Part shown: in pieces, positions 6,607 to 13,196 of the stretch
Position numbering within the stretch: position 1 is the stretch's first letter
Layout of the letters: each line of letters opens with the position of its first letter
Source: an uncultured Neisseria sp.
GTDB lineage: Bacteria; Pseudomonadota; Gammaproteobacteria; Burkholderiales; Neisseriaceae
Assembly (NCBI GenBank): GCA_947097615.1
Contig: CAMURX010000024.1
Span: 1 to 13,196 of the forward strand
Reading direction: 5' to 3'
DNA: 13,196 nt
The notes under the pieces: model-generated
Database searches by the model: none
What the model was told of the DNA's origin: nothing
The model's input: only the letters and a program-made list of their open reading frames with translations
Program-made: the position numbers and the translations under genes

Positions 6607-6611
6607 TCCTT
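6607..6611 (-). promoter_or_regulatory. Ribosome binding site deciding the galU start
   Basis: AAGGA on the minus strand is 5 bases before the ATG at 6601. The alternative ATG at 6616 lies upstream of it and has only a weak GGAA before it. Confidence 0.7.
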
Positions 6612-6627
6612 TTCATATTTTCCGCGC

Positions 6628-6663
6628 AAAGGCTGTCTGAAAAACCGTTTTCAGACGGCCTTT
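6628..6663 (-). terminator. Imperfect DUS hairpin between ligA and galU
   Basis: AAAGGCTGTCTGAAAA (6628-6643) opposes TTTTCAGACGGCCTTT (6648-6663) with one non-Watson-Crick position, caused by a C-to-T change in one DUS. On the minus strand it follows the ligA stop by 7 bases, but the T-run after it is short. It may be only a partial terminator and allow read-through into galU. Confidence 0.5.
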
Positions 6664-6670
6664 ATTGTTG

Positions 6671-9253
<2,583 letters not shown>

Positions 9254-9266
9254 TTACGGGCTGTTC

Positions 9267-9313
9267 AAAGGCCGTCTGAAAACTTTTCAGACGGCCTTTT
9301 GCGTTCAGACGGC
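9267..9313 (-). terminator. DUS hairpin plus third DUS after zipA
   Basis: AAAGGCCGTCTGAAAA (9267-9282) and its complement (9284-9299) form a 16-bp inverted repeat with almost no spacer. A third DUS core (9304-9313) sits between the hairpin and the zipA stop at 9326. With the palindrome at 9200 this makes five DUS in about 115 bp. Confidence 0.8.
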
Positions 9314-9325
9314 CTGCGGCGGCGT

Positions 9326-10807
9326 TTACGAAAACAGGCGCTGCGCCAACTCGCCGCCGGGTTCGATGCCGACTTTCAGCATTTCGTCCTGGCGGGCAAC
9401 AACGTAGCGGCCGACGTCTTTGAGCCATTCCATCGACAGCTCTTCCAGTTTGTCGTTCACCAAATCCAAGCCCAGTTCGCTGGAAAAACGCACGGTCAGA
9501 TCCATGAAGCGGTCGAAGTTTTTGCTGCCTGCGGGCACGTTGGGAATGTCGAACAGGATGCTGAAGCCTTTGTAGGGCTGCGAGGCCAAAAGGGCGGCGG
9601 TGAAGGCGCTGCCGTCCATGGTGACGATGCTGAACAGCGTGCGGCCGTCGCCGCCGTCGAGATGGAAGGCGCCGTCGTGGCCGAGGGCGAAGCCTGCGCG
9701 CTCCACGGCGGCACGCAGTTCGCTGCCGCTGACGGAAGTGCGCGAAATCAGGTGCATGGCGATGGTTTGGTCAACGCGCTCGCACAATTCGTCGAGCGGG
9801 CGGGCGGTTTCGAGGAAGGCGGGGATGTCCATCAGTTTCATGCCGGCATCAAGCTTGGCGGCAAATTCGTCCACCTGGCGGCCGAAATCTTCCAACTCCT
9901 GCGTGGTGGCCAAACCCTTGCGCGAGATGGCCTGCATCGCGACGATAAAGCCCTGGTAGTAGACATTGGGCACGGGTTCGACTTCCTGCCACAGGCCGTC
10001 CATGGTGCAGCCGACGATGCGGAAGCGGTGACGGCCGGAGAAGCGCGGCAGGGTGCGAAATTCCTGCGGCTCGCGCAGGGCGATGTAGGCCATGTAGTCG
10101 AAGCGCGGCTCGAACCAGGGCAATTCCTGTTTGACCATGTCGTCCAAGTCCATCAGCAGGCGGCCTTTGCGGGCGGCTTTTTCCTGCGCGTGTTCGGGGC
10201 TGCCGACGGTGGCGAAGGTGTAGGCGTTTTCGGCCGTGCCCTCTTCTTGCAGGACGGGCTCGTTTTCTTCGGCTTCGGGTTTACGGTCGGAGAGAATCTG
10301 CGCCATGACTTTGGCGGCTTTTTCGCGGGCGAGGCGGCGTTCGCGTTCGAGTTTTTCGGCAAAGGAGAGCGGGCGGCGTTCTTCCTCGCTTTCTCCTTCT
10401 CCGTCTTCTTCGTTTTCCGCCGCGGCATCGGCGTTTTCAGACGGCCTCTGCACTTCGTCGAACAGGTCGGCGGCATTCGCTTTGATCTGCGGCGCGGCAG
10501 GTTTTTCAGACGGCTGCGGCGGCGTTTCGGCGGCGGGCGTTTCGATTTGGGAAACGTCGGCTTCTCGCACGACCACCAGCGGCTTGCCCTGTCTGCCCTG
10601 CCCGTCTTGTCGGAAGTCTGCCGCACCGTGCGTTTTGCCGTCGCGCACCGACTGGGTGTGGCTTTCCATCAGGGCGTCTTTGTCGGAGCTGCCGAACTGC
10701 TCGCGCATACGGCGGCGGTATTGGTTTTCCTGATACATGTTGTAGGCGATCACGCCTAGGATAATCAGCAGGCCGAACGCCGCCGCAATCCAGATTTTTC
10801 CGTCCAT
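9326..10807 (-). CDS. zipA: Cell division protein ZipA
   Basis: The protein has 493 residues. ZipA ties FtsZ to the inner membrane at the septum. Its N-terminus is a single membrane anchor at about 5-23 (IWIAAAFGLLIILGVIAY) followed by basic YRRRMREQF, the N-out type I layout of ZipA. A long charged, Ala/Pro/Glu-rich linker covers about 40-330. It includes a very acidic stretch (AAAENEEDGEGESEEERR) and DUS-encoded QRPSEN and QPSEKP. The FtsZ-binding ZipA_C domain covers about 350-493 (FDIPNVPAGSKNFDRFMDLT, LGLDLVNDKLEELS). It is longer than E. coli ZipA (328), mostly in the linker. It lies upstream of ligA, an arrangement I recall for other Neisseria. A clear TATAAT lies 36 bases before the ATG; the Shine-Dalgarno sequence is weak. 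Confidence 0.93.
   Translation of the reverse strand: MDGKIWIAAAFGLLIILGVIAYNMYQENQYRRRMREQFGSSDKDALMESHTQSVRDGKTHGAADFRQDGQGRQGKPLVVVREADVSQIETPAAETPPQPSEKPAAPQIKANAADLFDEVQRPSENADAAAENEEDGEGESEEERRPLSFAEKLERERRLAREKAAKVMAQILSDRKPEAEENEPVLQEEGTAENAYTFATVGSPEHAQEKAARKGRLLMDLDDMVKQELPWFEPRFDYMAYIALREPQEFRTLPRFSGRHRFRIVGCTMDGLWQEVEPVPNVYYQGFIVAMQAISRKGLATTQELEDFGRQVDEFAAKLDAGMKLMDIPAFLETARPLDELCERVDQTIAMHLISRTSVSGSELRAAVERAGFALGHDGAFHLDGGDGRTLFSIVTMDGSAFTAALLASQPYKGFSILFDIPNVPAGSKNFDRFMDLTVRFSSELGLDLVNDKLEELSMEWLKDVGRYVVARQDEMLKVGIEPGGELAQRLFS
10436..10514 (-). repeat. Two DUS inside the zipA linker
   Basis: DUS cores at 10436-10445 and 10505-10514 lie in the unstructured linker region. The first, with its flanking codons, reads RPSEN; the second, in its different flank, reads PSEK. 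Both are tolerated in frame. Confidence 0.85.
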
Positions 10808-10842
10808 ACGTTTGTCTGCGTGTTGTGAATCAAACGGCGGCG

Positions 10843-10848
10843 ATTATA
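10843..10848 (-). promoter_or_regulatory. Probable zipA promoter (-10 box)
   Basis: A perfect TATAAT on the minus strand lies 36 bases before the zipA ATG, giving a leader of about 30 bases. The -35 at the right distance (TGATGA region) is weak. Confidence 0.55.
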
Positions 10849-10891
10849 ACGGAAAACCGCTATCTTCATCACTTTTGCCCTGCCGCCGCTT

Positions 10892-11440
10892 TCAGACGGC
10901 CGTTTGGAAACCCCATGCGGCCACAGCGTCCCAATCGAAAAAACGGCCGGGGTCGCTTTTGCGGCCGGGGGCGATGTGCTCGTGGCCGGTCACGGCTTCA
11001 ATCGGATACTGCGCACAAAGGGCAGCCAACAGGCGGCGCAGGCTTTGGTATTGCGCGTCGGCAAACGGCTCGAAGTCGCAGCCTTCCATTTCGATGCCGA
11101 CGGAAAACAGGTTGCATTTTTCCCGCCCGCGAAACGACGACACGCCCGCGTGATAGGCCGTGTCGTCGCAGGAAACAAACTGCACCGTCTCGCCCGTACG
11201 CGCGATAAAAAAATGGCTGGACACGCGCAAGTCTTTAATCACGCTGAAAAACGGATGCTCTGCTTCATCAATATTATTGGCAAACAGCTTTTCCACCGCG
11301 CCCGTGCCGTATTCGAAAGGCGGCAGCGAAATATTGTGTATCACCGCCAACGTGACGCGCTCTCCTGCGGGGCGCGGTTCGCAGTTAGGCGAAAATGCCT
11401 GCCGCGCGCCCTGCCAGCAGCCTTGGTTCCATTCGTTCAT
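10892..11440 (-). CDS. ampD: 1,6-anhydro-N-acetylmuramyl-L-alanine amidase AmpD
   Basis: The protein has 182 residues, matching E. coli AmpD (183). It is a cytoplasmic zinc amidase that splits anhydro-muropeptides during peptidoglycan recycling. Zinc ligands visible by family position are His35 (LAVIHNISLPP), His153 and Asp163 (TGHEHIAPGRKSDPGRFFDW), with Lys161 and Glu117 (GIEMEG) as catalytic-site residues. No signal peptide is seen, as expected. I start at the ATG at 11440, which has GGAG 8 bases upstream; the frame stays open further upstream but that part is not AmpD-like. The last codons, read as QTAV and stop, are formed by a DUS-like sequence that provides the TGA. It follows a small membrane protein gene on the same strand, with a hairpin between them. 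Confidence 0.95.
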   Translation of the reverse strand: MNEWNQGCWQGARQAFSPNCEPRPAGERVTLAVIHNISLPPFEYGTGAVEKLFANNIDEAEHPFFSVIKDLRVSSHFFIARTGETVQFVSCDDTAYHAGVSSFRGREKCNLFSVGIEMEGCDFEPFADAQYQSLRRLLAALCAQYPIEAVTGHEHIAPGRKSDPGRFFDWDAVAAWGFQTAV

Positions 11441-11460
11441 CGTTTTGCTCCAATGTTCGT

Positions 11461-11493
11461 GCAGGCCGTCTGAAAAAGCATCTGACGGCCTGC
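11461..11493 (-). terminator. Hairpin between the membrane protein gene and ampD
   Basis: GCAGGCCGTC (11461-11470) pairs with GACGGCCTGC (11484-11493). One arm holds an intact DUS; the other has a decayed one (ATCTGACGGCCT). No T-run follows on the minus strand, so it may be a weak terminator or a processing point ahead of ampD. Confidence 0.5.
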
Positions 11494-11520
11494 ACACGGA
11501 AGATTGGTTTTCAGACGGCC

Positions 11521-11946
11521 TCACATCAGCCAGCCGTCGGGCGTAACCGGACGATTGTCGAACAGGCGCACGATGCCGAGGACAACACGGAAGAGATACC
11601 ACAGCGAAGCCAGCCAAAGTATCGGTATGCCGATAAGGATAACGGCCAGCACGCCGCCGACGGCAAATCCCAGCAGCGTGCCCCAAAACGTGCGGATCAG
11701 AAAACGGATATGGTCGGCGTAAAACGTACCCGCCATATCGTCGCCTTTGACATAGGCGATGATAACGCCGATCAGCGCCGCCATGCCGCCGGTGAACACC
11801 GCCGCCGCATACAGGCCGTAAATCACATACATATAGTTGCGCCGCCGCTCCTCCGCCGCATCGGGCACGCCGTCCTGCCGCGTTTCCACGCGCACAGGTT
11901 CAACATCGATCACATCATCGCGCGCATTGCCGTTTTGTCTGTCCAT
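11521..11946 (-). CDS. Small polytopic membrane protein (DUF4870/Tic20-like)
   Basis: The protein has 141 residues. The start is set by AAGGAG 5 bases before the ATG at 11946; an earlier in-frame ATG at 11967 has no such site and adds only MCGEGAA. The first 37 residues are polar and charged. Hydrophobic helices follow at about 39-66 (YVIYGLYAAAVFTGG...), 84-106 and 107-128 (ILIGIPILWLASLWYLFRVV). A hydrophilic loop with HIRFLIRTFW precedes the second helix. The pattern, with a loop H-I-R-F-L-I-R-T-F-W and a C-terminal W/Y-R-R-G-like end, resembles DUF4870/Tic20-family bacterial membrane proteins; this is family-level recall without an alignment. Function is unknown. It is probably co-transcribed with ampD and diverges from mltG. 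Confidence 0.85.
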   Translation of the reverse strand: MDRQNGNARDDVIDVEPVRVETRQDGVPDAAEERRRNYMYVIYGLYAAAVFTGGMAALIGVIIAYVKGDDMAGTFYADHIRFLIRTFWGTLLGFAVGGVLAVILIGIPILWLASLWYLFRVVLGIVRLFDNRPVTPDGWLM

Positions 11947-11951
11947 TGCCG

Positions 11952-11957
11952 CTCCTT
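11952..11957 (-). promoter_or_regulatory. Ribosome binding site deciding the 11946 start
   Basis: AAGGAG on the minus strand, 5 bases before the ATG at 11946, rules in the inner start over the ATG at 11967. Confidence 0.8.
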
Positions 11958-11982
11958 CGCCGCACAAAATGTCAAAAGCCGC

Positions 11983-12011
11983 ACTTTACCCGCGCCGCGC
12001 CGACGAAGCAA
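11983..12011 (-). promoter_or_regulatory. Promoter of the membrane protein gene (minus strand)
   Basis: TTGCTT (complement of 12006-12011), a 17-base spacer, then TAAAGT (complement of 11983-11988). A start near 11976 would leave a leader of about 30 bases. Confidence 0.5.
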
Positions 12012-12026
12012 ACCGGCCGTCTGAAA

Positions 12027-12055
12027 TTGCCCGCCGCAGCCGTTGCCTTTATACT
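12027..12055 (+). promoter_or_regulatory. Promoter of mltG
   Basis: TTGCCC (12027-12032), exactly 17 bases, then TATACT (12050-12055). Transcription would start near 12062, 23 bases before the mltG ATG. A DUS core (12016-12025) abuts the -35 box. Confidence 0.65.
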
Positions 12056-12084
12056 GCCGCCCTTTGTTTTTCGCCTATCCCGTT

Positions 12085-13080
12085 ATGAAAAAAGTGTTTT
12101 ATACGGTTTTCGCCGCCCTCGCCCTGGCAACCGTCGCCTTTGCCGCCCTGCTGTTCGCGCCGAAAACCCGCCCCGAACCCTACCGCCTCAAAATCGGCAG
12201 CGGGCAAGGCATCTTTGCCGTCGGCAGCCGCCTCGAAGCCGACGGCGTTATCTACAGCCGCCACGTTCTTACCGCCGCCGCCTACCTCACCGGCACCCAC
12301 AACACACTGCGCGGCGGCAGCTACAAACTGCCGCAAAACGCCTCCGCCTGGCAGATTCTGCAAAAACTCAAACGCGGCGACACCGACACCGTCACCATAC
12401 GCATCATCGAAGGCACGCGTTTCGCGCAAATGCGCAAAATCATCGACAACACCGCCGACCTGCAACACGACACCGCAGGCTGGAGTGACGAGCGCCTGCT
12501 CAAAGAAATCGACCCCGAAGCCCCCGCCGCGCACGCCGAAGGCCTGTTTGCCCCCGACACCTACGAAACCGACGCCGGCGGCAGCGACCTGCAAATCTAC
12601 CGCCTGGCCTACCGCACCATGCAGAACAACCTCGCCGCTGCCTGGGACGAGCGCCAAAGCGGCCTGCCCTACAAAACCCCCTACGAGCTGCTCACCATGG
12701 CCAGCATCATCGAAAAGGAAACCGCCCACCCCGACGACCGCCGCCACGTCGCCGCCGTCTTCGTCAACCGCCTCAACGACGGCATGCGCCTGCAAACCGA
12801 CCCCGCCGTTATCTACGGCATGGGCGACGCCTACGCCGGCCGCATCCGCAAAGCCGATTTGCAGCGCGACACCCCCTACAACACCTACACCCGATCTGGC
12901 CTCCCCCCCACCCCCATCGCCCTGCCTGGCAAAGCCGCCCTCGAAGCCGCCGCCCACCCCTCGGCGGAAAAATACCTCTATTTCGTCTCCAAAATGGACA
13001 AAAGCGGCAAAAGCCAGTTCAGCCACACCCTCGACGAACACAACGCCGCCGTACGCCGCTACATCCTGAAACAAAAATAG
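12085..13080 (+). CDS. mltG: Endolytic murein transglycosylase MltG (YceG family)
   Basis: The protein has 331 residues, close to E. coli MltG (340). It cuts nascent glycan strands and is thought to end their polymerisation. An inner-membrane anchor spans about 4-25 (VFYTVFAALALATVAFAALL), with the rest periplasmic. A LysM-like region covers about 31-100 (FAVGSRLEADGVIYSRHV, LRGGSYKLPQNASAWQILQK). The catalytic YceG domain holds MASIIEKETAHPDDRRHVAA, where Glu210 is the expected catalytic residue, then VFVNRLNDGMRLQTDPAVIY and YNTYTRSGLPPTPIALPG. I start at the ATG at 12085, which gives the KK-plus-helix N-terminus; a TTG 42 bases upstream would precede the mapped promoter's start site. No Shine-Dalgarno sequence is seen. 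It diverges from the membrane protein gene. Confidence 0.96.
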   Translation: MKKVFYTVFAALALATVAFAALLFAPKTRPEPYRLKIGSGQGIFAVGSRLEADGVIYSRHVLTAAAYLTGTHNTLRGGSYKLPQNASAWQILQKLKRGDTDTVTIRIIEGTRFAQMRKIIDNTADLQHDTAGWSDERLLKEIDPEAPAAHAEGLFAPDTYETDAGGSDLQIYRLAYRTMQNNLAAAWDERQSGLPYKTPYELLTMASIIEKETAHPDDRRHVAAVFVNRLNDGMRLQTDPAVIYGMGDAYAGRIRKADLQRDTPYNTYTRSGLPPTPIALPGKAALEAAAHPSAEKYLYFVSKMDKSGKSQFSHTLDEHNAAVRRYILKQK

Positions 13081-13083
13081 ACT

Positions 13084-13138
13084 TTCAGACGGCCTTCCTG
13101 TTTACAGAAGCCGTTTGCAAACGGTGAGGCCGTCTGAA
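13084..13138 (+). terminator. Possible mltG terminator built from opposed DUS
   Basis: A minus-oriented DUS (core 13084-13093) can pair with the plus-oriented DUS at 13129-13138, and equally with any of the later array copies. A 14-bp palindrome CCGTTTGCAAACGG (13111-13124) lies in the loop and could form its own small hairpin. No T-run follows. Confidence 0.4.
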
Positions 13139-13196
13139 AACGTGAGGCCGTCTGAAAACGTGAGGCCGTCTGAAAACGTGAGGCCGTCTGAAAACG
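13124..13196 (+). repeat. Tandem array of four 18-bp DUS units, running off the window
   Basis: Four perfect copies of GTGAGGCCGTCTGAAAAC start at 13124, 13142, 13160 and 13178, and the last base of the window begins a possible fifth. Every unit holds a full 12-base AG-DUS in the same orientation. The array's true length is not visible. Confidence 0.95.

Noticed and set aside
12902..12916. C-runs in mltG as a second phase-variable tract
   Set aside because: The runs are only 5-6 bases, broken by A, and the frame encodes the conserved LPPTPIALPG motif.
12049..13074. Open frame of 341 codons on the minus strand
   Set aside because: Antisense shadow of mltG, with Gly/Val-rich composition and no start signal.
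13124..13196. The tandem array as a CRISPR array
   Set aside because: Units are contiguous 18-mers with no spacers, and each is a DUS.

Overview
The window reads as chromosome of a Neisseria species. The evidence is about 29 copies of the neisserial DNA uptake sequence core GCCGTCTGAA, roughly one per 450 bp. Most intact copies are preceded by AG (AGGCCGTCTGAA, the AG-DUS dialect), not by the AT of meningococcus and gonococcus. Housekeeping genes are GC-rich with strong C/G third positions, which points to a commensal, higher-GC Neisseria rather than the pathogenic pair. The species cannot be named from this alone.

Layout. Positions 1-56 look like the left end of an IS1016-type (IS1595 family) insertion sequence whose transposase leaves the window. 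Positions 116-2609 (minus) hold a surface-lipoprotein module. A TbpB/HpuA-like beta-barrel lipoprotein, with a 12-G tract right after its lipobox and an SKPTTP-type stalk, is followed by its probable outer-membrane translocator, a Slam protein. As written, the 12-G tract puts the lipoprotein out of frame (phase OFF); 10 or 13 G would restore a 322-residue protein. Positions 2826-4961 (minus) encode an M3-family zinc oligopeptidase that carries a twin-arginine signal peptide. A small two-helix membrane protein with four cysteines in its loop follows on the plus strand (5166-5648). Then galU, ligA and zipA lie in one minus-strand block (5723-10807), and ampD plus a small polytopic membrane protein in another (10892-11946). 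Divergent from these is mltG (12085-13080, plus). The window ends in a tandem array of uptake sequences.

How it fits together. ZipA (division), AmpD (peptidoglycan recycling) and MltG (glycan chain release) form an envelope cluster around the essential ligase gene. This cluster has the look of a conserved neisserial neighbourhood. The lipoprotein/Slam pair is the accessory, variable part, flanked by an IS end and with a lower-GC barrel gene. Most genes are separated by inverted pairs of DUS that double as hairpin terminators.

The points most worth a second look are: the phase-OFF lipoprotein and its Slam partner; a pair of inverted 34-bp elements inside ligA, each of which looks like a DUS split by a 24-bp in-frame insert; the Tat signal on the M3 peptidase; a possible short terminated RNA upstream of 5166; and the four-copy 18-bp DUS array at the right edge.
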